Positions 23,688-35,279 of a stretch of 64,000 nt of DNA are shown in pieces. A program made the translations under genes and the position numbers. The first letter of the stretch is position 1, and each line of letters starts with the position of its first letter. Under the pieces are notes generated by a model. That model was not told where the DNA came from, did no database searches, and saw only the letters and a program-made list of their open reading frames with translations. Source of the DNA: Proteles cristata cristata (lineage: Eukaryota; Chordata; Mammalia; Carnivora; Hyaenidae); contig JAESUZ010005464.1 in assembly GCA_017311185.1 (NCBI GenBank), positions 62,001 to 126,000 of the forward strand, given 5' to 3'.

Positions 23688-23699
23688 AAATAAATATTA

Positions 23700-24929
23700 A
23701 CAACAACAACAACAAAAAAGCGGTGAAGAGACAAGCCATGAATGCAGGCTGATGCAAGCTGTGGAAGGAGAAGTTCAGGACAAGGAGCTTCCCGGTTCCC
23801 TGAACAGCCAGGAGAGGGACATTAGCCAGGATACCAGCATTAGAATAAGACCATGAATCAAACTCACACAGAGAGCAATGGTCAGAAGCCAGGAGGACAA
23901 ACACAGGCCTGAAGTGTGCCAAGCCCAGTGGGTAGAGCAGAGCAAAAAGTACAAGGCCGGGTCAGTGACCGTGCAACAGATGACCAAGGCAAGCTAGCAG
24001 GAAGGCAGAAACAAACAGCAAGGACAAGCAAGCACTTCCTGCTCAGTCCGCTATGGCTCGTTAGCTACAGACACCACTCCAGGGCCCAGGGCAGGGAATC
24101 AGAGCAGCCCGCCAAGGGATGGGACGCGAAGGTACACTGAGGCCGATGTTTTTCTCATTTGCACTGGTGTCCAGGGTTATCTGATTCCAAACCTGGGCAT
24201 CTACCAAACATGAAATGATGACATTCTGCTGAATTCACAAAGCCCTCTTGGAAGAAAAAAAAAAAAAAGGCATAAAAAAATTTGGATATACCCCATTTTG
24301 AGGTATTCCTTTAAAGATTTGCTTTCAGTGATGTGACAATGAATGGTTATATTGTAGTATGAAATCGGGACAGCAGTTATGTAAAGGAGGCAAAAATTGC
24401 TTCATTAAAATGTATGCAGGGAGAAGCAATGGATTATAGTATAGATCACGCTACAGATGAGCAGATTACTGAGCACCAGGCACACAAGGGAGACAGATTA
24501 ATGAAAAATAAATAAAGGGGCTTCAGAAAAAAAACAGCATGAAACTGAACACTGGTCTGCTGCTTATCACAGACTATCAGCCCCAACGTGTGAGGCAAAT
24601 CATTTCTTTTCATTTGGAATGTTGATTTAAAAGTTAATGTTATTTGCTTCTTTCCCTATTCCTCCAGTCTATTTATTTATCTTTTGGATAATTGAAGATA
24701 ACTTTAAAAACTAGGAAGCATCAACATGGTAGAATAGCGAATGCAGGTCGCTCACCCTGGAAAAATGTCAAGGACATGGTGCTGATTTCCTAATAGTGCA
24801 GATAATCACTGAAAATCATAAATGAAATAACTGATCCCTCTCATCATGGCTTTACTGTGTATTTTGCCTGAAAAACTTCCTGGGTGTTACTTTGAAGGGA
24901 AAATCACTTAAAGTATCAGGAGAAGAATG
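23700..24929. other. Single-copy-looking sequence, no gene seen
   Basis: Begins with an (AAC)n stub. The 24300-24520 portion is repeat-free and may be a conserved noncoding block. No exon recognised. Confidence 0.45.
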
Positions 24930-25075
24930 GGATTTGGAGTCAGATGACCCAGGGCTGTGAAAGCAACTCTAACATTTATATTGTGTGATTTGGACAAATC
25001 ACCAAGTCTGTTCGAGCTTCAATTTTTGGCAAGAAAAATGAAACCTGCTTTAATTAACTCAGAGTTTTCAGCACA
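24930..25075 (+). mobile_element. MIR SINE relic
   Basis: ggagtcagatgacccagggc, gtgatttggacaaatcacc and cgagcttcaatttttggc match the MIR core order (agtcaggagacctggg, gtgaccttgggcaagtcac, agcctcagttt). Confidence 0.7.
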
Positions 25076-25469
25076 TCTCAAATGATATATTATTTTAAAA
25101 AACCAATTTGTAAAAAGCTGTACCAACATCAATTATCAATTTCATATACAAACTCCACTTAGATTTCAGCTGGGCCTGGGTTATACATAATCACCCTAGC
25201 AGATGAAGAAGAAAGCACCCAGCAATCGCCAGAAAGTCACACCTTCCATTTATAACGTCGATACTGCCAGTGAAAGACAGGTAGTGATGATTTTTAAGAA
25301 TGGCGTTAGATGCCAATATTTACAAAATTAGGCTAATGATTTCTACAATGTGTGAGGTTAAACAAGTCATTTCTTTTGAGTTTAATAAGCTATGTTAAGT
25401 ATTTATGATAATTATATATACTTCTGAGCAAAGATATGCTTAATTAGAAGCTTAAAAGTTTTCAGGAGA

Positions 25470-25970
25470 GGAAAAAGAGATGGAAAAAGAGTTGAACTCT
25501 ATCTGAGAAAATGGTGATATGTCTAAGAAGATCCAAGTGGAGATGTGGGGCAGTGGGTTGCTTACACAAGGCAGGAGTTCAGGACGATGGGGTTCAAGAC
25601 ATATGTTATGGAGTCATCAGTCAGTAGATGGTTTTTGAGTCATGAAAGTGAGAGTAAGTATAGCTAGAGAAGGGGTCTAAGGCCTTAGCTGCAGGACTCA
25701 GGAATGTTTCAGGGCTGTGGAGACAACAATAATTCAGAGAAGGAGACTGAAGAAATCAGCCAGTGAGGTAGGAGGAGACAAGTGTTCCGAAAGACAATGG
25801 GAGAAATAGCTTACGGAGGAGGTAACATCAATTGTGCCAAATACTGCTGAACAGTCAAGTAAGGTACAGAGTGAAAAGCCAGTGGATCCAGCCACTTGGA
25901 GGTCATGGCGACCTTAACAAGAGCACCTTCAGGAGACAGGGAAGCAAATGTAAGTGGAAATAGGGACATG
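25470..25970 (+). repeat. Old interspersed repeat, family not named
   Basis: Collinear phrases 'atccaagtggagatgtgggg', ggagtcatcagtcagtagatgg, 'gccagtgaggtaggagga', gtgccaaatactgctgaaca, gtcaagtaaggta and ggaggtcatggcgacctta occur together in many mammalian introns. I recognise the repeat but not its name. The same family probably recurs at 28850-29560. Confidence 0.65.
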
Positions 25971-26311
25971 CTGACCTTTACATGCTCTTCCTCTTGACAC
26001 TCTCATTTCCTTGTTAACCTGAGCACTTGTGTTTTAGTAAGTGGGGAGGAAACAAGAGAGAACTGGCAGAGCCTGAAATTAAGTTAGCCCTGGTGTGGCC
26101 AACAAACCCAATCTCAAGTTTACAAAGTATCTGTAAGATAATAAAATAATTTATAACAGAATCAATTCCCCCAACAGAAGGGACCTCGATAGACCCCACA
26201 ATTACAATCTCCACATTTTCTGCAGCTTTTCTTTGAGTTCTGAACTTTGTTACAAAATTTTAGTCTTACACTTAAACATGTATTGAAAATAGCAAAGTTA
26301 CTTAAAACCAT
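25971..26311. other. Single-copy-looking sequence
   Basis: Nothing recognised. Confidence 0.4.
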
Positions 26312-26320
26312 AGATGTTCT

Positions 26321-26461
26321 AGGGCTGCCTGGGTGGCTCAGTCAGTAGATCATCTGACTTGATCTCAGCTCCCGTCTTGATCTCAGGGTCATGAGTTCAA
26401 GCCCCACCTTAGGCTCCAGCGTGGAGCTTACTTAAAAAAAAAAAAAGAAAGAAAGAAAAAA
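26321..26461 (+). mobile_element. Short-type CAN SINE, forward
   Basis: agggctgcctgggtggctca, ttgatctcagggtcatgag, then gtggagcttacttaaaaaa. The 'agcttacttaaaaaaa' ending is the canid-like or ancestral CAN-SINE form. Flanked by agatgttct (26312-26320 and 26462-26470). Confidence 0.9.
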
Positions 26462-27370
26462 AGATGTTCTGGAAAATCTGAAGGGTATAATGGCTGTACA
26501 CAGAGCTCATTTTCTTGCCGGTAGGCAGATACACATCTGAAACCTTGTGAATAGTTAATAGTTAATACTGGTTTTTAACCCAGCAGCATTCAGCCTAACA
26601 GCTACTGTGTGTAAAGGAGTATGTTAAGCAAACATCCTTATCAGGACCACCTTCAGTCACTGATCTCATGGTACCATCAGAAAGCTCCAACTCAGATCCC
26701 CTGGAGAGATCTCAGTGTGGAACATTTTAATGAGTTGGGGCTTTTTGTTGAAACTAAAAATAAACCATTAAATGTTCACTTTATTTTATTCCCATGAAAT
26801 GTGTCCAGATGAAATCCTGCCTCCATCCTCAGGTCTCACCGCATCCTTCACACTATCCTTTGCATTAAACTGACTGCTTGGATTTGCCCATATTCTCTTT
26901 CACCGTGTTCCCCAATATGATGGGTGATGAGGGAGCATGAGGCAAGCTGACGGGCCACAAACACCGCCCCACCCCCACCAGGTAGGATATGTGTGATATT
27001 CCTCGGGCACCCCTGGCTGTCCAAGAACAAAGAAAAGGAGTAAACAAATGGTTAATTGAGAGAGATCATAGTCCTTCAGGGCCTAAGTCTCCATCACTCC
27101 TCCACAGTGATGTGGGAAACAAAGGCAGAAGGAAATGGCAGGTAGAACTGAGTTTCCTTATAACCTGCAGCCGATTGATAAATACATGAGGCTGGCGGAG
27201 TAAAACTGTTTCTCTGTGAACTCCCTACGGTCTTAATGTTACTGCTTTGCTAGAGGGAAAACAACCTTAGCTAGTCAATAGCTAGGCCTCCAGTATCCAC
27301 TGAATCTTCTTTAACATATGAAAATCTCACTGGAAACTTCCCCTGGACTTCACCTCCCCCAACTCCGTAG

Positions 27371-27377
27371 TATATAA
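27371..27377 (+). promoter_or_regulatory. LTR TATA box
   Basis: tatataa about 69 bp upstream of the LTR's aataaa, as expected for a retroviral promoter. Confidence 0.6.
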
Positions 27378-27439
27378 CCAGCGTTTGCTCATGGTCCCAG
27401 GGCAGCTCTTCCTGCCCACGGGTCTTGTCCCTGTGCTTC

Positions 27440-27445
27440 AATAAA
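27440..27445 (+). promoter_or_regulatory. LTR polyadenylation signal
   Basis: aataaa in the context cttcaataaaatcacc, matching the second LTR. Confidence 0.6.
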
Positions 27446-27602
27446 ATCACCTTTTTGCACCAAAGACAACTTTAAGAATTGTTTCCTGATGTTGGCTCCA
27501 GACCTCATGAACCCCACTATCACCCCCAAAAATACCCCTCATCAATGGGGACTGACAAAACAAAAGCAGTTCGCCATCCATCTATTCTCAGGGTGAAACT
27601 GC

Positions 27603-28290
27603 TGAGGGAGCATAAGGTTAACTGAAGGTCCAGCACAAGCTGGCACACCCACCCCCCAGCCCCTCAGGTGAGATGTGTGTGATATTCCTCAGGCACTCCT
27701 GGCTGCTCAAGAACAAAGGAAAGGAAAGAAAACAAATGGTTAACTGAAAGCAATCACAGTCAAGCAGGACTGGAGTCTACATCAGTTTACAAATATCTTA
27801 GTAAATTACAAGAAAAAGGCAAGCTTATCAGTAGTCCAATCTCCAGAGACCTATAGACTCAGTTTCCTGGAGCCCTAATATCATCCCCACCCCCCACAGT
27901 GATGTGGGGAACAAAGGCGAGAAGGAAATGGCAGGTAACATAAAATGTCCTTATAACCTGCAGCCCATTGACAAATACTTGAGGCAAATACAGAATCTAA
28001 CATTTCCCCCAGAATCCCCTACCGTCCTACAGTCAGTGCCTTACTAGAGGAGAAATAACCTAAGCTTGATGATATCAAGGCCTTGGGGATCTTATGAGTC
28101 TTCTTTATCACATGAAAGTTCTTCTGGAGGCCTCCCTTTTGTCCTTACCTCCTCTAACTCCACAGTATATAATCAGTCTGCCGCCACAACTGCCCATGGG
28201 TCTTGTCCCCATGCTTTAATAAAATCACCTTTTTTGTACCAAAGCATTCTTTCTTGGCCATCAGCTCCGAACCCCATCACTCCAAAATTC
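27603..28290 (+). mobile_element. Retroviral-type solo LTR, copy 2 of 2
   Basis: Same family as the preceding LTR: tgagggagcataaggttaac start, the shared block gtgtgatattcctc..gcac, shared cagtgatgtggg..acaaaggc, TATA tatataa at 28166-28172 and aataaa at 28218-28223. It has about 85 bp more than copy 1 in the middle (27775-27870). The divergence is too high for recently identical proviral LTRs. Confidence 0.75.
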
Positions 28291-28845
28291 CATCAAAATG
28301 AGTATCATTCCTGTAATTTGTCTCCATTAGTCCTTTTCTCCAACCAAACAGCCATTTTCCCCTCTTGTCAAATCCAGTGGGCTACCAAATTCTTGTAAAA
28401 GTCTCGCCCAACTCCTCAATGATTCGATTATTCTATAGTTCTTACAAATTCATGGTCTCCTAAAAACTTCTAAGATGTTACTTTTTAAAGTTATCATTAT
28501 TTCTCTTAAAATAGAGGAATATTGCCTTTCAAGATGTCCTCAGCAAACATATTATTTGTTCCATGTACAGTTAGAACTTTTATGCTCATTTTCCTCTTCA
28601 GTGAACTACTTTCCAGAATTTCCTTTCCTCATCCCTATAATTAGTGCCACATACCACTGATAAAGGACCCACATTATCAGGAAGAAGAAAGTCATAGAAA
28701 CATAGTGAGTATCCTCAGAGGAAAATATTCTAAACACATGAGTTTACAATATTTAAATAAGTGGCTGCTTTCCGCACAAGAAAGAAGAAACAAATATACT
28801 GGAAAGCTTGCTTCCTTTATAGACATTCATCTATTCAAGTTATTT
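28291..28845. other. Single-copy-looking sequence
   Basis: AT-rich. No gene or repeat recognised. Confidence 0.4.
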
Positions 28846-28849
28846 AAGA

Positions 28850-29560
28850 AGCAGCCATTACATGCAAGATATGGAGACTGTTGAATGCAGAGATGACTGG
28901 TACGAAGCCCACCCGGGAGGAACTCACAGTCTACAGAGGAGGAAGTAGGACAAATCTTGTTACCCTGAAGTGGACTATAGATTAGGGATAAAAAGCCTAA
29001 AGGAGAGCAGTGAGGAGGTGGTATCTGTATGGCTCTTGAAGATTAGGTAACCCTGAGAGTAGGGTTTAGAGAGCTGAATGAGGGGAGTAAGCTTCCAGAA
29101 AAAAAAAATGTGTATGAGCGTAAGTCAGATCAGGGAACTAGGATCTGTGGCTCAGGAGTGTGCGTGAAGGTGAGTAAGACACGATAAAGTTGGAAAGACA
29201 GGTTGGAGCCCGGCCTTGCCATGCTGAGGACACCAGGTGGAAGAATACAGACTCCAGCCTTCGGGCAGTGAGAATCCCCCAGGGATTCTTGGAGAAGAAG
29301 AAAAGGAAGATGAGAGCATTAATGTATAGGATGGATTGGAATGAGGCAATACGGGAAAAGGGAGGCCAATTACAGGGTTTCTGTCATCATAGGCGGGGCC
29401 TTGATGAAGTTGTAGGATAGCAGGGCTGTGGAATTACACAGGAGAGGGAAGATGTGAAGATACGTCATGGAATTGATAGAATCTGGCAGTTCATAGAATG
29501 TGGAAGGTGTAGGGCAGGGAGATGTCAGAGTTCACCTCGACAACAGTGGGAACAAGCTGA
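28850..29560 (+). repeat. Old interspersed repeat, family not named
   Basis: Opens with gaggaactcacagtctacag (the 'gagcttacagtctagtgggg' style), then ggagagcagtgaggaggtgg, ggcttgaggaca-like lines and ggatggattggaatgaggc. Together these look like an earlier part of the repeat seen at 25470-25970. Diverged; boundaries approximate. Confidence 0.4.
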
Positions 29561-29619
29561 AATGAGGGTTATAGAAGAAGGGCAGATTTGTGAGGGAAAC
29601 TGTGTTGGGGAGAGGCTGT

Positions 29620-30160
29620 AGAAGATGCCTTGTGGCTGTGCTGGACAAATAAAAGTCTTTTTAGAAAGAATTCAGAGATGGAGGTAGGAGCAAATGTGGA
29701 AATCATCTGCACAGATGTGACAACCAAAGTCACGACTTTGGATGAGATTTTTAATTGGGAAACAGTCACAATTACAGTCACAATTACTATACATCACAAA
29801 GTCAAATGGGGTTTTGCTAATTATCCGCTTAGGTTGATGAATGTAGACAGCCAATATCAGATCATTACAGCCTAGATATTTTGCAGACTGAATGGCCCAG
29901 TTCTGCAGTCCACATCAATCAAATTAAACAAATCATTGTCAAATCTGCCCTTGGCTTTCTGCTGTGTCAATACAGCCAGTGGGCACCTGTTCAAATTGAA
30001 ATTGAAAACCCGATTCAAGACCCTCAAGTGCCAGTGCTGGATCTCCAGATCTCTGTCATGTCGACTGTCATTTGGCCATAACGCCTTACAGCAAGGGCCC
30101 ACTGTGCAGTGCACAGACAACTTCATCAACACTACACCCTTTAACTGAGGGTTCAATGCA
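29620..30160. promoter_or_regulatory. Candidate conserved noncoding element
   Basis: Repeat-free, low in stop codons on both strands, and dense in homeobox/PBX-MEIS-type words: tttttaattggg, gctaattatccgc, atcaatcaaattaaac, ctgtcatg. Open frames exist on both strands but differ and match no family, so noncoding constraint is the better reading. Conservation was not tested. Confidence 0.3.
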
Positions 30161-30174
30161 ACAGATAGGTTGGC

Positions 30175-30300
30175 CTCCATTTCATAGATGCAGAAATGAG
30201 ATGCTCAGAAAGGTTGTAAATAACCTAGGCTAATAATAAGTGGAGGTAAAACTAAACAAGGTCTCAGACTTTAAGTGGATGGCAGGGAAGATTTTGTCGG
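30175..30300 (+). mobile_element. MIR SINE relic
   Basis: ccatttcatagatgcagaaa, tgctcagaaaggttgtaaat, aacctaggctaataataagt matches the MIR 3' half (ttttacagatgaggaaactg, gctcagagaggttaag). Confidence 0.7.
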
Positions 30301-30946
30301 GTGTTTGTTTTACTAAACTGTGCTGCCTGACCTTTTTTTTTTTTAAAAAAAAAATCAGTATTATGTCCTAATTAGCACAGCTGAATGGAGCAGGAGTTTA
30401 TCTGTGCCCAGTGTCCACTTTTCTCCCTCAAGCTTACTTCTGCCTTCAATGTATTACCTCACTGAAATTGATTGGGTGAGTAAATGGTATGCACACACAC
30501 GCGCACACACAGAGAACACATACACACCACCTTCCTCATTAATCCCAACCTAGTAGGCCAATTTAGGAGAGCTACATCTCAGGTGACATTTACGGTCAAA
30601 AGCATAGGCTCTTCTTCTGAGTGTACTTTTCACAGTGGTAACCAATACCAGCAATCACCCTGCGCAAGATGAATCTGTAACTTTCACCGATTTCAGAACA
30701 TAACTTCTAAGCCAACCATCACAATGAATTCCAAATTTCAAAATGAAGGCCCCTACTTTGTATAAGAAAAGATTGGCGCAGATGAAAATCAAGGTATATT
30801 TTCCAAGTAGGAGTATGAAAAGAGCAAGCGAGAAGCAAAAACCACTTTGTGCCTTGCTCTATGGTTACATAGCTTTACGGTATTTCTCTGTACTCTACTA
30901 GATACTAACATGGAAGGTTTGTGACACCATACTTAGGAAACCATTT
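30301..30946. other. Single-copy-looking sequence
   Basis: Contains a poly-T/poly-A junction near 30332-30355 and a short CA run near 30491. No gene. Confidence 0.45.
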
Positions 30947-30957
30947 TAAAAACCAAT

Positions 30958-31616
30958 CAGACGCCCGAAAAACAAACAACCCAGTGAAGAAATGGGCAGA
31001 AGATATGAACAGACACTTCTCCAAAGAGGACATCCAGATGGCCAACAGACACATAAAACGATGCTCAGCATTCCTCCTCATCAGGGAAATACAAATCAAA
31101 ACCACACTGAGATACCACCTCACGCCAGTCAGAGTGGCTAAAATGAGCCAATCAGAGAACTCTAGATGCTGGCGAGGATGTGGAGAAACGGGTACCCTCC
31201 TACACTGTTGGTGGGAATGGAAACGGGTACAGCCCCTCTGGAAAATAGTGTGGAGGTTCCTCAGGAAACTAACAATAGAACTCCCCTATGACCCAGCAAT
31301 AGCATTGCTAGGAATTTACCCCTGGGATAAAGGAGTGCTGATGTGTAGGGGCCCATGTACCCCAATGTTCATAGCAGCACTCTCCACAATAGCTAAAACA
31401 TGGAAAGAGCCTAAGTGTCCATCAACAGGTGAATGGATCAAGAAGATGTGGTTTATCTATACCATGGAATACTACATGGCAATGAGAAACAATGAAATCT
31501 GGCCATGTGTAGCAACATGGATGGACCTTGAGGGTGTTATGCTGAGCGAAATAAGTCAGGCAGAGAAGGACAAATATCATATGTTTGCACGTATAGGAGG
31601 ATTAGGAGGAACTTGA
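30958..31616 (+). pseudogene. LINE-1 ORF2 C-terminal fragment
   Basis: ORF2 encodes the L1 endonuclease/reverse transcriptase. Only its C-terminal domain is present, so it has no catalytic centre. The frame is open from flanking DNA (first ATG 30921) to the natural stop at 31614-31616. The normal C-terminal landmarks are visible: [61 protein letters not shown]. The C-terminal zinc-knuckle pattern C-x3-C-x7-H-x4-C has lost its last cysteine, now W, codon at 31218-31220. It cannot mobilise by itself. Confidence 0.93.
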
Positions 31617-31850
31617 CGGAGGAACAAGGAGGAGAAGAAGGGGGGAAATGGTGGGGGAAAAGGAGAGAGGCAAACCATGAGAGACTCTTGAATGCTGACA
31701 AAAACTGAGGACTGATGGATGTGGGGGGGGAGGGGGGGTTGGGCATAGAGGAGGGCACTTGTGGGGATGAGCACTGAGTGTTATGTGGAAACTAATTTGA
31801 CAACAAACTATTTGTAAAAAAAATAAAAATAAAAATAAATAAATAAAAAA
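30958..31850 (+). mobile_element. 5'-truncated young LINE-1
   Basis: Covers about the last 215 codons of ORF2, a G-rich 3' UTR (including gtggggggggaggggggg at 31720-31737) and an A-rich tail with aataaaaataaa units. Perfect 11-bp duplication taaaaaccaat at 30947-30957 and 31851-31861. The 5' site reads tttt/aaaa, the L1 endonuclease preference. The open ORF2 frame marks it as much younger than the other L1 pieces here. Confidence 0.95.
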
Positions 31851-31947
31851 TAAAAACCAATTGGAGACAAACATCCTAATGTACCTTAACTTTGGTGTGT
31901 GCTGCCCTTCTAGGAAGAGTTGAAAAGGAGAACTATTAGCCATTTCT

Positions 31948-32157
31948 CTCTTTTTTTTTTTAAGTTCATTTATTTATTTTGAGAGAGAGAGAGCACATGC
32001 ATGTGCATGCAGTGGAGGGGCAGAAAGAGAATCCCAAGGAGGCGCCACACTGTCAGCATGAAGTCCTATGTAGGCTCAAACTCACAAACTGTGAGATCAT
32101 GACCTGATCTGAAATCAAGAGCCGGTCACTTAACTCACTGAGCCACCCAGGTTCACC
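31948..32157 (-). mobile_element. CAN-type SINE, reverse
   Basis: tttttttttttaagttcatttatttatttt, GA-rich body, then ctgagccacccaggttcacc. Flanked by agccatttct at 31938-31947 and 32158-32167. Confidence 0.94.
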
Positions 32158-32169
32158 AGCCATTTCTTA

Positions 32170-33900
32170 ATTTTAAGAAGAAGGCTCAGTGAGACAGGTA
32201 CTCAGCCACAAATGCTTCTGGGAAATGGACTGAGGAAAGAGCCTTCCTCCCCTTAACTGTCTGTATCCCCTTATTGTCACTGGGACTGAAGAGTCTCATG
32301 AGGAAAAAAAACACAAAACTTGAACCATCATACTACTGGAATTCAGCTATAAACCACCATATCTGATGACCCCACTGAACGTCCAGTAACAAAGAGAAGC
32401 CAAGGTGCATCAGCGACAGCACAGAATCGACATGTTACAGCCCAAATTGTTTTCTATTTCCATGCAGAAACTTCAGAGCTGGCGACAAGAATAGGTGAGA
32501 CATCTCTTAGACTTTTCACTTATATAAAAGGCATAAACGCAGCTGGGCTCTGCAGACTTGGGGAAAGAGGTTTTCCTTGAAGAGCCTATGCAGCCTTTGT
32601 GTTCTCCCATTTTGGAAGGTGGGGAATATGTGTTGCTCGTCTGCAGCCTACTGACAGCATTTCAACAGGACTACAGTTGGAGAACACATGAGTTGCTGTC
32701 TGTCTCTCACTTCAAACTTAAAATGAGCTGACAAGTAAGTCAAAAAATAAGTGGCGGCATGAGGCAGCCTAGGCTCCCAGATTCTGTCAAGGGAAAGAGG
32801 GGCAAACATGTCCCATGGGCAGAAGTGGGTCACGTAAAGAGTGAATTTGAAGTCAGCTTTGGTCCTGTCCCAAGAGAGTTCCCAAAGTGGGAAAGAGATC
32901 CTACTGGAGAGAAGCTAAAGATATTGCCAGGTATCTGGGGGTTACAGGAATTAGCAATTGGCCATAATGGAAATATCTTTACTTGGGTCAAGGGAGCTTC
33001 AGATGAAAGGCCTGCAGGGATGGGGTGGGAGGGGCTGCTGTCCAAAGAATCAAATCTGTCAAGCCCACAGACCACAAACCCCTGAGACAGTTTGAGTCAC
33101 ATGAGAGCTTTTCTACTCCCCTTTCACCTCTCCCTCTTCTCCCACAATATTCCAGCCCTAGAAGGGCAGAAACACATTCTAGCTCCTGTTCCCCACCTCT
33201 GCCCAGGCTCTGCCCCCTCCTCCACACCAAACAGTAGCATAACTGGGGAAGGGAGAAGATTGGACCTCAAGTTAAGGTTGGAGGGCCCATATTTTATAGG
33301 CTGGACCTTCTGAATATAGATTATGCTTGACAAACTAGAAAATTCTATGCACTGTTTGGGGGACAGGTCAAAATAAATTGGCTCTAGGATTACCCCCCAC
33401 GAACCTTGCTTGTTCACCACATCAATTACACACATTCTCCTCCCACTTAGCCGTTTGTATCTGGTGACTTACACGGGACCTGGGGAGCTGCTGGAGAGGG
33501 CCAAAACCTGGAAATTAGTGGGATTCAGACATACACAGCCAAGCTTGATGGGCTGAGGTGGATGAAAGATCGCAAAGGGGGTACTTAGGTAGTTATCCAG
33601 ATATCACTTGAGGTCACCTTGTTCCTGAGAATTACATAAGATTGACTGACACTCTACCCAAGCCGTGGTTAATGGAAACCGTCTCCTCCGAAATATCTCT
33701 GTGAGTCTTCAGTGGCTCCCCTTCTGATTTCTCCCTCCCCTAGTGAAGCTCTCAGTCTCTCCAGGCTGCTCTCCTCTGCATTCTAGTTCTTTGATTTGAA
33801 GCAAACTTTCTCTTGATTTCCCAGAAACACCACCGGACACCGGACAGAGGCTTCACCTCAGTCCATTACCTGTCAGCACCCAGCCAGCAGTAGAACAAAA
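32170..33900. other. Single-copy-looking sequence, no gene supported
   Basis: Several overlapping open frames at 32759-33435 on both strands reflect moderate GC. None has a domain, signal peptide or splice context that convinces. No repeat recognised. Confidence 0.45.
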
Positions 33901-33929
33901 CACAAACACAAAACAACCTTAATCTTGTC

Positions 33930-34340
33930 TTTGAACATCGTCTGGCCACTGGTGATGGTCTAACGGGAGGTGGTCAGTCAGTCTGACGCACTGCACTGGG
34001 TGGGTTAATGCCTAATTTCTCCAGGTCCCTTCTGCTTTCTCTGTTCTTCCCATCCCCTCCCCCTCCCCGCCAAACACTTGTTTATTTTTTATGCTGATTG
34101 GCTTAGCTATCTCTTTGTTTCAATGCCTCCTTCCAAATCATGCCCTGGGGGCCTCGTCTTTGCTAAATAAAAGGCTATTTACTCCAGAGAGAAATGATGC
34201 TACCTCCTTACAGACCGAAGCTGCTGCAGTCACTTGTGGTTTTAAATAGTAATTGCTTTATCTGTGCTGTAAGACCCGGCAACAGGGCTTGAATTTGGAG
34301 GGGTGAAGTGATTATGGTTATACATGTTGGCAGATTCCAG
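33930..34340. promoter_or_regulatory. Candidate conserved noncoding element
   Basis: Repeat-free with gattggcttag, tctttgtttcaatg (SOX-like), gctaaataaaaggctattta (MEF2-like) and ttttaaatagtaattgc. A plausible enhancer-type block. No conservation data. Confidence 0.25.
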
Positions 34341-34408
34341 AACTCATTGCCACCTGAGATTTGTCCTGAGGAGAAAAGCATTCTGTGTGTTAATTGAAAA
34401 TATATTAA

Positions 34409-34600
34409 GGGCCACCTGGGTGGCTCCGTTGGTTAAGCATCTGACTTCACTCAGGTCATGAGCTCAGGGGTTCGTGACTTCAAGCCCCCCCCTCCCCGCT
34501 GTTGGGCTCTGTGCTGACAGCTCCGATTCTCTCTCTGCCCCGCCCCCCACTCATGCTCTGTCTCTCTCTCAAAAATAAACATTAAAAAAAAACTTTTTAA
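34409..34600 (+). mobile_element. CAN-type SINE, forward
   Basis: Head gggccacctgggtggctccg; tail caaaaataaacattaaaaaa. Perfect 13-bp duplication gaaaatatattaa at 34396-34408 and 34601-34613. Its middle is shortened, missing the cagagcctggagcctgc section. Confidence 0.94.
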
Positions 34601-34695
34601 GAAAATATATTAAAATTCTGGTGAACTCACTATGGATCCTTGTTACTTTTTCTCGTTCCCCACCTGTCTACCTCACTCCATCTACACCCTCCTCT

Positions 34696-34704
34696 ACACA
34701 CACC

Positions 34705-34738
<34 letters not shown>
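34696..34738. repeat. (CA)n microsatellite
   Basis: About 19 units with ccacg interruptions at the left. Confidence 0.93.
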
Positions 34739-34740
<2 letters not shown>

Positions 34741-35267
34741 AAAAAGAGTTCTCTTCTTTTGGTGGCCATCAGCTGTGGCAGCCATCAGGTTCGCTGACCT
34801 TGAGGCGTGGAGACGAAACTCCTGATGTGTCACGCTCAGGGCAGTGGATTTCAGCTCTACCATCATGTATGCATATTATATGATTGAGCCTGGCCCCCGC
34901 AGGGTCTTGGCACTGCCCTCTGCAGCTGTGAGAACTCCATCAGCAATCATGGCTTTGCCAAGCCCATCCCAGCAGAGCCCCCCAAAACAATAACAAAGAA
35001 AGGTCCTCTGGTGCTCACACAAACCACAGTGAGTACATCAGGCCTTGAGGGGCAGCAGTTTTGCGCCATTTTGAAAATGACATTCCTTGGGGGGCTCTCC
35101 ATCTTCACTATCAGCAGCCATGCCAACAAGAACAGGGCTGTGATCAGCAGCTCTGGAGAGGGTGAGACATAAAGCTCCAAGTCCAGACTCAGCAAAAAGT
35201 GCTGAGGAAGAATCGTGGACAGACATGGAGGAGGCGGGGATGAGGGTGGGGGTCGTCTGTAAAACAC
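34739..35267. other. Single-copy-looking sequence
   Basis: No repeat. The reverse-strand open frames between 34947 and 35325 have no recognisable domain and run into a SINE. Confidence 0.45.
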
Positions 35268-35279
35268 TGGGCTTCCTTG

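Larger units (their letters stand above)
26928..27535 (+). mobile_element. Retroviral-type solo LTR, copy 1 of 2
   Basis: Starts tgagggagcatgaggcaagc. It carries a TATA box (tatataa, 27371-27377), a polyadenylation signal aataaa (27440-27445) followed by atcaccttttt, and ends near cactatcaccccca. The U3-R-U5 order is thus readable. No gag, pol or env is visible beside it. Probably an ERV1-type carnivore LTR; the class is inferred from layout only. Confidence 0.75.

Noticed and set aside
23440..23922. 160-codon reverse frame with hydrophobic stretches
   Set aside because: Half is SINE sequence and the rest lacks any membrane-protein family match. SINE and T-rich DNA give false hydrophobic runs.
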